Source: Kaistia dalseonensis
GTDB taxonomy: Bacteria > Pseudomonadota > Alphaproteobacteria > Rhizobiales > Kaistiaceae
Assembly (NCBI RefSeq): GCF_030814715.1
Contig: NZ_JAUSVO010000005.1
Span: forward strand, 248,001-312,000
Reading direction: 5' to 3'
Length of the DNA stretch: 64,000 nt
Shown piece by piece: positions 1 through 8,673 of this stretch (position 1 is its first letter; every line of letters begins with the position of its first letter). Made by a program: the position numbers and the translations under genes. A model generated the notes under the pieces. The model did not search any database. It saw only the letters and a program-made list of their open reading frames with translations, and was not told where the DNA came from.

Positions 1-694
1 TCACATAGAACTCCGTGATCTGCATCAGCACCTGCGCCGCGTGGTCGCCCTCGCGGCTGATCTCGGCCATCATGTCGGTCGAAAGCAAGGTCGTCATGGT
101 GACGTCCATGCCGACCAGCGTGACATTGGCGCCGGACTGCACGACGATGTGCGCCGCCTCGGGATCATTGGCGAAATTCGCGTCGACCATGGGCGGGATC
201 GGGCCATGGATGCCGGGATGGAAGATCGTCGAACCCATGACGACGATCTCCTTCACCAGCTTCGCGATCTCCGGCGCCTTGGTCAGCGCCAGCGCGACAT
301 TGGTGATCGGGCCGACGGGGCAGAGCGTGATCTCGCCGGGATTCTCCTTGATCATGCGGATCATCAGGTCGATCGCATGCTCGTCGATCGCCTTGATCTT
401 CGGCGCCGGCAATTCGACATTGCCGAGCCCGTTCGAACCATGGACGTGGTCGGCCATCCGCTTGTAGGGCTTGATCAGCGAGCGGCCGACGCCGGGCGCG
501 ACCGGGATCTCTGGCCGGCCGAGCAGTTCCAGGATCTTCAGCGTGTTCTCGGTCGCGATCACCGTGTCGGTATTGCCGAAGGTCGTCGTCAGCGCCTCGA
601 GCTTAATGCCCGGGCGACGGATGGCGTAGAAGATCGCCATGGCGTCGTCGATGCCGGTATCGACATCGAGGATCATGCGGCAGGTTTCGGTCAC
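1..694 (-). CDS. Nucleoside hydrolase (IUNH family), 3' end outside window
   Basis: Predicted to hydrolyse the N-glycosidic bond of a ribonucleoside, giving base and ribose, in the cytoplasm. The N-terminus carries the calcium-binding signature DVDTGIDDA at about residues 10-18, with all four aspartates of the family. 231 codons are visible of about 310 usual, so the C-terminal quarter lies beyond the window. The GTG start at 694 is chosen because AAGGAAAGG lies 7 nt upstream; an in-frame ATG at 676 would cut six residues. It follows the second permease by 25 bp and is probably the last gene of the nucleoside ABC operon, which supports a role on the imported substrate. The exact nucleoside cannot be told. 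Confidence 0.9.
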   Translation of the reverse strand, partial: MTETCRMILDVDTGIDDAMAIFYAIRRPGIKLEALTTTFGNTDTVIATENTLKILELLGRPEIPVAPGVGRSLIKPYKRMADHVHGSNGLGNVELPAPKIKAIDEHAIDLMIRMIKENPGEITLCPVGPITNVALALTKAPEIAKLVKEIVVMGSTIFHPGIHGPIPPMVDANFANDPEAAHIVVQSGANVTLVGMDVTMTTLLSTDMMAEISREGDHAAQVLMQITEFYV

Positions 695-719
695 GATCGG
701 GCCTTTCCTTCTTGTGGCG

Positions 720-1643
720 TCATGCATGCGCCGTGATCGTCTCGCTCACGCGGCTCCTGCGCCGGCGATGGCTGATCACCAGCGCGATCAATGTCACGAC
801 ATAGGGTACGACATCGGTGAGCTGGTTGGGGAGGCCCTGGCCCTGGAGGCGCACCGAAAACGCATCGGCGAGACCAAAGAGCACGCAGGCGAGCGCCGCC
901 CAGAGCGGATGGTTGCGACCGAGCATGACCGCGACGACGGCGATCCAGCCGCGGCCGGCGCTCATATCCTCGGAGAAGATGCTGACCGTGCCGAGCGAGA
1001 GCTGCGCGCCGCCGAGGCCCGTCAGCGCGCCGGCGACGAGCACGGTGACGACGCGGTAGCGCGTCACGTCGATGCCCATGGTCTCCGCCGCGCTCGCATC
1101 TTCGCCGACGCCGCGCAGGCGCAGGCCGAGCGGGGTGCGAAACATCACGATGGTCACGATCGCCGTCAGGATCCAGGCGAGCCAGGTGATCGCCGTCTGG
1201 CGCGAGAAGATCCAGCCGATCCACGGAATGGTGTTGATCGCCGCGATCCTGATCTTCTCCAGCCCGACAATGCCGGGATCGCTGAACGTGCCGGAGACGC
1301 CGAACATCTGGCGGAGCAGATAGGCGGTGAGCCCCGAGGCGAGCAGGTTCATGCCGATGCAGATGACGACGGAGTCGCCGCGGAAGACGGTTGCGCCATA
1401 GGCGAGGATCAGCGAGAAGCCGACGGTCGCCACGATCGCCACGATGACGCCGCCGAGCGCGCTGCCGGTATAGAAGCTGCCGACGACGGCTGCGAAGGCG
1501 CCGACGAGCAACTGGCCTTCCATCGCCATGTTGAACACGCCGACGCGGCCGCAAAGCGTGCCGGCCAGCGCCGCGAGCAGGATCGGCGTGATCGCCTGGA
1601 CGGCGGAATTGATCAGGAACGGGGTGATGAAGCCGCCCATCAT
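720..1643 (-). CDS. BMP-type nucleoside ABC transporter permease 2 (YufQ/NupQ-like)
   Basis: Inner-membrane permease of 307 residues, strongly hydrophobic throughout with about eight membrane segments. It fits the BPD_transp_2 family used by sugar and BMP-type nucleoside importers. The ATG at 1643 overlaps the stop of the preceding permease as ATGA, so the two should be translationally coupled and form the transmembrane heterodimer. A conserved cytoplasmic stretch around residues 165-190 (GVGEDASAAETMGID) fits the coupling loop of this family. The assignment rests on operon order (binding protein, ATPase, two permeases, nucleoside hydrolase); substrate specificity is inferred from that context. 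Confidence 0.88.
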   Translation of the reverse strand: MMGGFITPFLINSAVQAITPILLAALAGTLCGRVGVFNMAMEGQLLVGAFAAVVGSFYTGSALGGVIVAIVATVGFSLILAYGATVFRGDSVVICIGMNLLASGLTAYLLRQMFGVSGTFSDPGIVGLEKIRIAAINTIPWIGWIFSRQTAITWLAWILTAIVTIVMFRTPLGLRLRGVGEDASAAETMGIDVTRYRVVTVLVAGALTGLGGAQLSLGTVSIFSEDMSAGRGWIAVVAVMLGRNHPLWAALACVLFGLADAFSVRLQGQGLPNQLTDVVPYVVTLIALVISHRRRRSRVSETITAHA

Positions 1644-2668
1644 GATGCCCGCCTCCCGACGCCGTGGCGGATCGCCAGGAACAGGATGATGATCGCCTGC
1701 AGCACCATGGTCAGCACGCGCGGGATGGCGGTTTCACGCTGCATGGCGAAGCCGCCGGTCTGGAGGGCGGCGAAGAACAGGCCAGCCCCAGTCGCGCCGA
1801 GCGGCTCGCCGCCGGCGAGCAGCGCCGCCATCAGGCCCGACCAGGTGTAGCCCGGCGAGAGCAGCGCGCCATCCTGGAAGCGATATTGCGAGCCGAGCAC
1901 GATGATCGCGCCGACGAGGCCGGCGATCGCGCCGCTCGCGAACATGATCCGCACCGTCTGCGGCCCGAGGCTGACGCCGCCATAGCCGGCGAATTTCGCG
2001 TTCAGCCCGCGCATCCGCAGTTCATAGCCGCCGACCGTGCGGCGATCATAGAAGACAACCGCGATCGCCACGATCATCATCAGGATCAGCCCGACATTGA
2101 GCGGCCCGGATATAGTCGGCAGCCGCGCCGCGTCGGGGATCATCACGGTCTGCGCCAGGCCGGTCGTCGTGTCGCGCAAGGGGAAGCCGACGATATAGGA
2201 GGCGACGCCGATCGCCGGATAGGAGAGCAGCAGGCTCGAGATCAGCATCGGAATGCCGAAGCGCGTCTCGCCCCAGGCGGCGATCGAGGCGTAGAGGCCT
2301 GCCGCGATCATCGCCGCGATGATCGCAACGATGGTGAGCAGCGGGCCGGGGCCGGGCAGATAGAGCGGCACCAGCGCGGCGACCAGGCCGCCGACGACGA
2401 GTTGCCCATCACCACCGAGATTGACCATGCCGCCGCGCAGCGGGATCGCCGCCACGAGCGTCATGCCGACCAGCGGCACGGCCCAGTTCAGCGTGTTCGG
2501 CCAGTTGGCGGGGGCCAGCGCGCCGATGAGGATCTCGCGATAGGCGGCAACCGGATCGCCGCCCGAGACGAGCACCAGCAGCGCGCCGAGCACGACGCCG
2601 ACAAGCACGGCGAGCGGCACGGCCGGAATGCGCGGCAGACGGAAGGACGAACGCGCGGAGCCGCTCAT
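1640..2668 (-). CDS. BMP-type nucleoside ABC transporter permease 1 (YufP/NupP-like)
   Basis: Membrane permease of 342 residues with one N-terminal hydrophobic helix and about eight further segments; it pairs with the permease ending at 720. I place the start at the ATG at 2668 (MSGSARSS) because GGAG lies 6 nt upstream and because this ATG overlaps the stop of the upstream repeat ORF as ATGA. An in-frame ATG at 2695 would add nine residues (MSDGRVEHA) encoded by sequence that looks like repeat flank. The 772 bp between this gene and the ATPase gene is filled by a tandem repeat, so distance alone could reduce its expression unless coupling is kept. Confidence 0.87.
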   Translation of the reverse strand: MSGSARSSFRLPRIPAVPLAVLVGVVLGALLVLVSGGDPVAAYREILIGALAPANWPNTLNWAVPLVGMTLVAAIPLRGGMVNLGGDGQLVVGGLVAALVPLYLPGPGPLLTIVAIIAAMIAAGLYASIAAWGETRFGIPMLISSLLLSYPAIGVASYIVGFPLRDTTTGLAQTVMIPDAARLPTISGPLNVGLILMMIVAIAVVFYDRRTVGGYELRMRGLNAKFAGYGGVSLGPQTVRIMFASGAIAGLVGAIIVLGSQYRFQDGALLSPGYTWSGLMAALLAGGEPLGATGAGLFFAALQTGGFAMQRETAIPRVLTMVLQAIIILFLAIRHGVGRRAS

Positions 2669-3444
2669 GGCGTGCTCCACTCGGCCGTCCGACATTGCCA
2701 GGAAACGGCACCATCGTTGGACGCTTTGCCGATGAAATCCGCCGGCAGGCTCTCTCTCCCCGAAGGGGGGAGAGTTGGAGAGGGGGCTCGTTGGGGCGAG
2801 AGATACTCGAACTGGGGAAAAATTTGCTCGGAGAGGCCGTGCCCCCTCCCTAGCCCTCCCCCCTTCGGGGAGAGGGGATGGGCCGGTGCCCGGCGGAGCA
2901 GTGTCTGCGGTTTGTCTGGCGCACTCATGCCGCCTCCGCGACGCGGCCGGTATTGCCTGCGAGCCGCACCATCGTTGGACGCTTTGTCGATGAAATCCGC
3001 CGGCCCGCCCTCTCTCCCCGAAGGGGGGAGAGTTGGAGAGGGGGCTCGTTGGGGCGAGAGAGGCTCGAGCCGGGACAAGATATGCATGAAGAGGCCGTAC
3101 CCCCTCCCTAGCCCTCCCCCCTTCGGGGAGAGGGAACGGGCCTGTGCCCGGTGGAGCGGCACGTGCCGCCTATTGAGCGCGCTCATGCCGCCTCCGCGAC
3201 GCGGCCGGTATTGCCAGGAAACGGCACCATCGTTGGACGCTTTGCCGATGAAATCCGCCGGCCCGCCCTCTCTCCCCGAAGGGGGGAGAGCTGGAGAGGG
3301 GGCTCGTTGGGGCGAGAGAGGCTCGAACCGGGACAAGATATGCATGGAGAGGCCGTACCCCCTCCCTGGCCCTCCCCCCTTCGGGGAGAGGGGATGGGCC
3401 TGTGCCCGGCGGACCAGTGTCTGCCGCTTATTGAGCGCACTCAT
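2665..3444 (-). CDS. Repeat-encoded ORF, 3 x 86 residues, coupled by ATGA at both ends
   Basis: An open frame of 259 codons runs through all three 258 bp repeats, because 258 is a multiple of three. Each 86-residue unit contains LSPKGGG, SPQRAPSPTLPPSGRE and ADFIGKASNDGA-type segments rich in P, G, S and R. The start ATG at 3444 overlaps the ATPase stop (ATGA) and has GGAGG 5 nt upstream; the stop at 2665 overlaps the permease ATG at 2668 (again ATGA). Each repeat copy also carries GGAGGCGGCATGAG. The composition is unlike a folded enzyme and the frame may simply keep ribosomes moving through an inserted repeat. I see no known domain. Whether the protein accumulates is unknown. Confidence 0.35.
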   Translation of the reverse strand: MSALNKRQTLVRRAQAHPLSPKGGGPGRGYGLSMHILSRFEPLSPQRAPSPALPPSGREGGPADFIGKASNDGAVSWQYRPRRGGGMSALNRRHVPLHRAQARSLSPKGGGLGRGYGLFMHILSRLEPLSPQRAPSPTLPPSGREGGPADFIDKASNDGAARRQYRPRRGGGMSAPDKPQTLLRRAPAHPLSPKGGGLGRGHGLSEQIFPQFEYLSPQRAPSPTLPPSGRESLPADFIGKASNDGAVSWQCRTAEWSTP

Positions 3445-3471
3445 GCCGCCTCCGCGACGCGGCCGGCCATG
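2697..3471. repeat. Three tandem copies of a 258 bp palindrome-containing repeat
   Basis: The anchor ACCATCGTTG occurs at 2710, 2968 and 3226, giving a period of exactly 258 bp. Each unit holds an inverted pair: CTCTCCCCGAAGGGGGGAGAG followed later by CCCTCCCCCCTTCGGGGAG. Each also ends with a copy of the last 30 or so bases of the neighbouring ATPase gene (GCCGCCTCCGCGACGCGGCC). Copies differ at scattered positions, so they are not a recent assembly artefact. The GGAGGG core (2842-2877, 3100-3135, 3358-3393) recurs once more at 29433-29470. The copied ATPase tail suggests the array grew by unequal duplication at the ATPase-permease junction. Confidence 0.9.
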
Positions 3472-4961
3472 AGCAGGCCGAGCGTCTCTTCCGTGGCCTC
3501 AGCCGCCGGGACCTCGGCGAGGATGCGGCCGTCGAACATCACGAGGATGCGGTCGGCGAGCGCCATGATTTCCGTCAGCTCGGCCGAGACCAGCAGCACG
3601 GCCCTGCCCTTGTCGCGCTCGGCGACGAGCTGACCGTGGATGAACTCGATCGCGCCGACATCGACGCCGCGCGTCGGCTGCTCGGCGATCAGCAGCGGCG
3701 CGGTATGGGAGAGTTCGCGCGCGACGACGATCTTCTGCAGATTGCCGCCGGACAGCGTCTTCACGGGCAGCTTCTCGCTGCCGATCTTGACGCCGAAGCG
3801 GGCGATCAGGTCGCGGGCATGGGCGGTGATCGCCTTGCCGTCGAGCAGGCCGCTGCGCGAGAGCGGCGCGTGGCGCTGGAAGCCCATGGCGAGATTATCG
3901 GCAGCACTCGCGGGCAAGGCCGTGCCGGTCGTCGCGCGGTCTTCCGGAATATAGGCGAGGCCGGCGTCGCGATGGCGCTCGACATCGAGCGCGGTGACGG
4001 GCTTGCCGCGCAGCGTGACCGTGCCGGAATCGGGAATCCGCAGGCCGGTCAACGCCTCGATCAGCTCGGTCTGGCCATTGCCGGCGACGCCCGCAATGCC
4101 GACGATCTCGCCGGCGCGCACATCGAGATCGACATGGTCGACGACCGGCTTGCCGCCGTCGGCGCCCACAGTCAAGCCGCGCGCCGCAAGCACGACGGCG
4201 CCCGGCTGCGACGGCCCCTTCTCGACCTTCAGATTGACGGCGCGGCCGGTCATGGCGCGGATGATCTCGCGTGCCGAGGTCTCCTTCGTCACCATGCGCT
4301 CGACGACGCGGCCGTCGCGCAACACGGTGACGCGGTCGGTGATCGCCATGACCTCGTGCAGCTTGTGGGTCACGAACAGGATGGTGCGGTCGTCGGCGGT
4401 CAAGTTGCGGATCACGTCGAACAGGCCGTCGCGCTCCTGCGGCGTCAGCACGGCCGTCGGCTCGTCGAGGATCAGCACGCGCGCGTCACGATAGAGCGCC
4501 TTCAGGATCTCGACGCGCTGGCGCACGCCGACCGAGAGCTTTCCGACGATCGCGTTCGGATCGACCAGCAGGCGGTAGCGCGCGGCGAGCGCCGCCACAT
4601 CGGCCGCCGCCTTCTTCCGGTCGATCAGCCCGGCGCGGGTCGGCTCCATGCCGTAGACGACGTTTTCCCAGACGCTGAGCGAATTGAACAGCTTGAACGC
4701 CTGGTGAACCATGCCCATCCCCGCGCCGATGGCATCGAGCGCCGAGCGATAGTGCATCTCGGCTCCGCGCAGGATGATGCTGCCTTCGTCGGGCGGCTGC
4801 ATGCCGTAGAGGATCGACATCAGCGTCGACTTGCCGGCGCCGTTTTCGCCCATCACGGCATGAACCTCGCCGCGCAGGACGGAGAGGTCGATATGATCAT
4901 TGGCGACGAGCGGGCCGTAGCGCTTGACGATGCCGATGGCTTCGAGTTCGACCGTCGCCAT
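3441..4961 (-). CDS. BMP-type nucleoside ABC transporter ATP-binding protein (two ABC domains)
   Basis: Cytoplasmic ATPase of 506 residues that energises nucleoside uptake. Domain 1 has Walker A GENGAGKST at 38-46, a signature region LSVGVRQR at about 141 and Walker B VLILDEPT near 163. Domain 2 has the degenerate P-loop GVAGNGQTE near 290 and the signature LSGGNLQK near 405, as is usual in sugar/nucleoside type tandem ATPases. It lies 17 bp after the binding-protein gene. Its last 30 bp are repeated three times downstream. The stop codon is part of an ATGA junction with the repeat ORF; before repeat insertion it probably overlapped the permease start directly. Confidence 0.93.
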   Translation of the reverse strand: MATVELEAIGIVKRYGPLVANDHIDLSVLRGEVHAVMGENGAGKSTLMSILYGMQPPDEGSIILRGAEMHYRSALDAIGAGMGMVHQAFKLFNSLSVWENVVYGMEPTRAGLIDRKKAAADVAALAARYRLLVDPNAIVGKLSVGVRQRVEILKALYRDARVLILDEPTAVLTPQERDGLFDVIRNLTADDRTILFVTHKLHEVMAITDRVTVLRDGRVVERMVTKETSAREIIRAMTGRAVNLKVEKGPSQPGAVVLAARGLTVGADGGKPVVDHVDLDVRAGEIVGIAGVAGNGQTELIEALTGLRIPDSGTVTLRGKPVTALDVERHRDAGLAYIPEDRATTGTALPASAADNLAMGFQRHAPLSRSGLLDGKAITAHARDLIARFGVKIGSEKLPVKTLSGGNLQKIVVARELSHTAPLLIAEQPTRGVDVGAIEFIHGQLVAERDKGRAVLLVSAELTEIMALADRILVMFDGRILAEVPAAEATEETLGLLMAGRVAEAA

Positions 4962-4978
4962 GACGATGCAGCCGACGC

Positions 4979-5992
4979 TTACTTCGTCAGCTGCATCGGG
5001 TCCGCGACCTTGAGCTTGCCGGAGACGATATCGTCGCGCAGCGCCTTCACCTTGGTGATGACGTCAGGATATTTCGCGATCAGGCAGCCGGAGCTCTCGA
5101 CGCCCGGCTCGATGCCGGTCAGCGTCATGCCGCCTTCCGCGAGGCCAAGGGCCGCGACCTGGGGCTGGTCGCCCTTGAAGATGCCGGCGACGCCCTTCTC
5201 GATCACGATGTCGGTGCGCTTCTCGACATTGTCCATCACGAGGCCGGGCGCCTGCGGGCACTGGTTGGTGTCGACGCCGAAGGCGGCGGCGCCGGGCAGG
5301 TCTTCCATGCCCTTGAAGATGCCGCCATTGGAGCCGGCGCCGGCCGCCATGACGCGGTCGACATTGTCGGAAACGAGCACGCTCGCGCGCTGCTGGCCGC
5401 GGGCGGGATCGGAGAAGGGATTATTGCCGCCGACCCAGACGCTCGGCGCGACCTCGACATCGGCCTTCACATGCTTGGCGCCCTCGCCGAAGGCGTCGGT
5501 GTAGCGGTGGATGAAGGGGATATCGAGCGCGCCGATGGCGCCGACCTTGCCGGTCTCGGTCGTCAGCCCGGCCTCGGCGCCGGCGAGGAAGCTCGCCTCA
5601 TATTCGCGGAAAACCGAACAGAAGATGTTGGGATGCAGCGTCTTCGGGCACGAATCGACGACGAGGAACTTCACGTCCGGATAGGCGGCGGCGACTTCGG
5701 GCACGATGTCGTCGAACTGGAACGAGATCGCGATCACGACCTTGGCGCCTTCCTTGGCGGCGGCTTCCAGGTTCTGGCGGCCGGTGGTCGGGTCGGTGCT
5801 CTCATAGGTCTTGGCGGTGGCGCCGAGTTCGGCGGCGACCTTTTCCGTGCCCGCCTTGCCGAGCTTCAGGAAGTCGTTCACGCCGATCGGATTGGGCGAA
5901 ACATAGACGATGAGCGGCTTGTCCTGCGCGTTCGCCACAGAAGCGGCCATCATGGACGCGCCAACCAAAAGACCCCGAAGCCGCATTCTCAA
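4979..5992 (-). CDS. BMP family ABC transporter substrate-binding protein (PnrA/Med-like)
   Basis: Periplasmic binding protein of 337 residues. Residues 1-22 form a signal peptide (basic MRMRLR, hydrophobic core, AxA-like cleavage at VANA). The mature part starts DKPLIVYVSPNPIGVNDF and continues with alternating Rossmann-like strands typical of the basic membrane protein (Bmp/PnrA) family, whose studied members bind purine or pyrimidine nucleosides. There is no lipobox cysteine, so the protein is soluble in the periplasm. It is the first gene of the operon and should set substrate specificity. A nucleoside substrate is supported by the family and by the terminal nucleoside hydrolase. Confidence 0.9.
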   Translation of the reverse strand: MRMRLRGLLVGASMMAASVANAQDKPLIVYVSPNPIGVNDFLKLGKAGTEKVAAELGATAKTYESTDPTTGRQNLEAAAKEGAKVVIAISFQFDDIVPEVAAAYPDVKFLVVDSCPKTLHPNIFCSVFREYEASFLAGAEAGLTTETGKVGAIGALDIPFIHRYTDAFGEGAKHVKADVEVAPSVWVGGNNPFSDPARGQQRASVLVSDNVDRVMAAGAGSNGGIFKGMEDLPGAAAFGVDTNQCPQAPGLVMDNVEKRTDIVIEKGVAGIFKGDQPQVAALGLAEGGMTLTGIEPGVESSGCLIAKYPDVITKVKALRDDIVSGKLKVADPMQLTK

Positions 5993-6170
5993 TCTCCTGA
6001 ATTCTGGACTGCCGGAACGATATCGGTTCGCCCCGGTGCCGACAACATCGATTGACCCTCATTCGATCATGCCTATTCTGCACGCAGGCGATATCCACGA
6101 CCATCGTCGTCACAAACGCAATGTGCTGCTGAACGAAACGGCCCCGCAAGGCCGCGCAATGGAATGACTC
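5993..6170. promoter_or_regulatory. Divergent promoter region between nucleoside ABC operon and SDR operon
   Basis: 178 bp separate two divergent starts. GAACGATATCGGTTC at 6015-6029 is an imperfect inverted repeat (GAAC, central GATATC, GTTC) lying 23 bp upstream of the binding-protein start, a plausible operator position. No regulator gene lies next to it, and no riboswitch-like structure was recognised. Confidence 0.4.
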
Positions 6171-7010
6171 ATGTCGAAATACACGACCACCAAGGCTGAA
6201 ACGACGCTGCCCGTGCGTGAAAGCCGCATCTTTCCGGTGCATGAGGGCAAGGGCATCATCGTGACGGGCGCGACCGGCGGCATCGGCAAGGCGATCGTCG
6301 AATTGCTGCTGGCGCAGGGCGCCAAGGTGGTGGTGGCCGATCTGAGGGAAGAGACCGTGGCCGCGACCGCCGCCTCGTTCGGCGGCGCGGAAAAGGGCTG
6401 CTTCGGCGTCGCGATCGACGTCGCATCCGAGGCCGCCGTCGCGGCCGGTGTCGCGAAGAGCGCAGAGTTGCTGGGCCGGATCGACGGCCTCGTCAATTGC
6501 GCGGCGATCGTGCTCCATTCCGACCCGCTCGCCATCCCCCGCGCCGACTGGCAGAAGCAGTTCGAGATCAACCTGTTCGGCGCCTATGACATGGCGCGGC
6601 TGGTGGCCCGCCACATGATCGACCACGACATCAAGGGCGCGATCGTCTCGATCGCGTCCGAGGCCGGCAAGAAGGGCCACAAGGAATCGCTCGCCTACAG
6701 CGCCTCCAAGGCCGCCGTCATCTCGATGACGCGTATGCTCTCCGAGACGCTGGCGCCCTATGACATCAACGTCAATTGCGTCTGCCCGGGCGGCGTCGCG
6801 ACGCCGATGCTGCGCGAGGTCTCGGTCGCCTATTCGGGCTTCACGGCGGAGCCGGCGCCGGCGATCTTCGACAAGATGCTGTCGCAGCAGCTCGTGCGCC
6901 ATCTCCAGCCGGTCGAGGTCGCGCGCGTCACCTCCTTCCTGCTCTCCGACGATGCGATGCTGATCCGCGGCCAGGCGGTCAATGCCGATGCCGGCGAAAC
7001 ACCCTATTGA
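6171..7010 (+). CDS. SDR family NAD(P)-dependent oxidoreductase
   Basis: Classical short-chain dehydrogenase of 279 residues. The cofactor motif TGATGGIG is at about 33-40, the catalytic YSASK at about 180-184, and PGGVATPM follows the active site. An N-terminal extension of about 28 residues precedes the Rossmann fold. It is the first gene of a plus-strand unit with a phosphoribosyltransferase and a P1 peptidase, divergent from the nucleoside importer. An oxidation of a ribose- or base-derived alcohol would fit, but the substrate is unknown. Confidence 0.88.
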   Translation: MSKYTTTKAETTLPVRESRIFPVHEGKGIIVTGATGGIGKAIVELLLAQGAKVVVADLREETVAATAASFGGAEKGCFGVAIDVASEAAVAAGVAKSAELLGRIDGLVNCAAIVLHSDPLAIPRADWQKQFEINLFGAYDMARLVARHMIDHDIKGAIVSIASEAGKKGHKESLAYSASKAAVISMTRMLSETLAPYDINVNCVCPGGVATPMLREVSVAYSGFTAEPAPAIFDKMLSQQLVRHLQPVEVARVTSFLLSDDAMLIRGQAVNADAGETPY

Positions 7011-7020
7011 GGCGCTGACC

Positions 7021-7641
7021 ATGACATCGCCCCTGCCGCCGCAGACCTGGCCGCTCGACGTGGCCGGCTTCGCGGTCGAGCTGCCGATCGTGCCGATCAA
7101 GCCTGATTTCGCCATTTCGCTGATGATGGTGATCGATCTCGGCGTGCGCTTCGGCGAACATGTCGGTGCCGAACTGGCGAAGAAGCTCGCCCCACTCAAG
7201 CCCGATATCGTCGTCGGCGCAGCGACGCTCGGCATTCCGATCGCGATCGAGGTGACGCGCGCGCTCGGGCTCGACCGCTACGTCATCCTGCAGAAATCGC
7301 CCAAGATCCATTTGGCCGACGCGCGCGTGCAGACCATCACCTCGATCACGTCGAAGGGCGAGCAGCGCCTGCTGCTCGACCGCGCGGCCGAACCGCTGCT
7401 TACGGGCAAGCGCGTGGTTGTGGTCGACGATGTCGTGGCGTCGGGATCGAGCCTCGCCGGCTCGCTGGCGCTGGTGCGGGCATCAGGTGCCGAGGTGGTC
7501 GGCATCGGCGTGGTGCTGACGGAAGCGAATGAATGGCGCGACGTTCTCGGCGCCGATGCGGCGCTGGTGCATGATCTCGCCCATATCCCGCAATTCGTGC
7601 CCGCCGATGGCCGCTGGGAGCCGATCGCGTCAACGCTCTAG
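7021..7641 (+). CDS. Phosphoribosyltransferase-family protein
   Basis: 206 residues of type I phosphoribosyltransferase fold. The PRPP-binding signature VVVVDDVVASGSS is at about 124-136, flanked by GKR upstream and hydrophobic strands; PDIVVGAATLGIPIA near 60 fits the preceding strand and loop. The start at 7021 (MTSPLPPQ) lies 10 bp after the SDR stop with GAGG upstream; an in-frame ATG at 6982 would overlap the SDR. A role in salvage of a base released by nucleoside hydrolase, forming the nucleotide from PRPP, fits the neighbourhood. The family also includes regulators, so the role is inferred. Confidence 0.85.
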   Translation: MTSPLPPQTWPLDVAGFAVELPIVPIKPDFAISLMMVIDLGVRFGEHVGAELAKKLAPLKPDIVVGAATLGIPIAIEVTRALGLDRYVILQKSPKIHLADARVQTITSITSKGEQRLLLDRAAEPLLTGKRVVVVDDVVASGSSLAGSLALVRASGAEVVGIGVVLTEANEWRDVLGADAALVHDLAHIPQFVPADGRWEPIASTL

Positions 7642-7670
7642 ACAAGAAAAGCAGCCACGGGGAGAAGACC

Positions 7671-8666
7671 ATGACCGATTTGAACCTGATCACCGACATT
7701 GCCGGCATTTCGATCGGGCATGCGACCGACCTGAAGCTCGGCTCGGGCGTCACCGTCGTGCGGTTCGATCGGCCGGCGGTTGCTTCCGGCGTCGCCCTTG
7801 GCGGTGCGCCGGGCGGGCGCGATACCGGCCTGCTCGCGCCTGAAATGACCGTCGAGACGGTCGACGCCTTCGTGCTCTCCGGCGGCTCGGCCTTCGGCCT
7901 CGATGCGGCCGGCGGGGCGCAGGCCTCGCTGCTCAAGGCGGGGCGCGGCTTCCCGCTCGGCGATGTGCTGATCCCGATCGTGCCGCAGGCGATCCTGATG
8001 GACCTGCTCAATGGCGGCGACAAGAACTGGGGTCCGCGCTCGCCCTATTGGGACATGGGCTTCGCGGCGGCCGAAGCGGCGCGGCCCGGCGCCTTCGCGC
8101 TCGGCACGGTCGGCGCCGGCACGGGCGCCACGACGGCGACGATCAAGGGCGGCCTCGGCTCGGCGAGTGCGACGACGCGCTCCGGCCACCGCGTCGGCGT
8201 CGTCATCGCGGTGAACGCGGTCGGCACCGCCACCATTGGCGACGGGCCGCATTTCTGGTCGTCGCCCTTCGAGCGCGACGGCGAATTTGGCGGGCGTGGC
8301 TGGCCGGCGACGTTCACCGCCAGCGATCTGGCGCTCAGGGCCAAGGGCGTGCAGACGACCGGCACGACGATTGGCGTGATCGCGACCGACGCCGTGCTGA
8401 CCAAGACGGCCGCCCATCGCCTTGCGCTGATGGCGCATGACGGGCTCGCCCGCGCGCTGTTCCCGACGCACCTGCCGATGGATGGCGATACGGTGCTCGC
8501 CGCTGCGACCGGCGAGAAGCCGATCGAAAATCCGGATGATTGGGTGGAGATTTGCCATCTCGCGACCCAGGTCGCGGCGCGTGCGATCGCGCGTGGCGTC
8601 TATGAGGCGACCGCCCTGCCGGTCGCCAATGCCCAGCCCGCCTGGCGGGACCGGTTCGGCGGCTGA
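7671..8666 (+). CDS. P1 family peptidase (DmpA/BapA-like aminopeptidase)
   Basis: 331 residues matching the P1 family of self-processing N-terminal nucleophile hydrolases, which cleave N-terminal D-, L- or beta-amino acids from small peptides and amides. Visible family features are the N-terminal GISIGHATD, the glycine-rich VLSGGSAFGLDAAGG near 65-80, GVGTGAT-like VGAGTGATTATIKGGLGSAS near 145-163 and VVIAVNAVG near 178. The substrate could be an amide or small peptide linked to the nucleoside pathway. RBS GGGGAGAAG precedes the ATG at 7671. The gene ends 7 bp from the convergent response regulator, without a recognisable terminator. Confidence 0.87.
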   Translation: MTDLNLITDIAGISIGHATDLKLGSGVTVVRFDRPAVASGVALGGAPGGRDTGLLAPEMTVETVDAFVLSGGSAFGLDAAGGAQASLLKAGRGFPLGDVLIPIVPQAILMDLLNGGDKNWGPRSPYWDMGFAAAEAARPGAFALGTVGAGTGATTATIKGGLGSASATTRSGHRVGVVIAVNAVGTATIGDGPHFWSSPFERDGEFGGRGWPATFTASDLALRAKGVQTTGTTIGVIATDAVLTKTAAHRLALMAHDGLARALFPTHLPMDGDTVLAAATGEKPIENPDDWVEICHLATQVAARAIARGVYEATALPVANAQPAWRDRFGG

Positions 8667-8673
8667 CGCGGTT

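Noticed and set aside
2697-3471. CRISPR array or satellite DNA
   Set aside because: The 258 bp units are adjacent without unique spacers, contain palindromes and copy the end of a gene; there are only three and no cas genes.
1664-3472. 602-codon plus-strand open frame
   Set aside because: It is antisense to two permease genes and the repeat; composition (R, D, H, A rich) is typical of a shadow of high-GC coding sequence.
3636-5504. 622-codon plus-strand open frame
   Set aside because: It lies opposite the clear ABC ATPase and BMP binding-protein genes and has no domain features.
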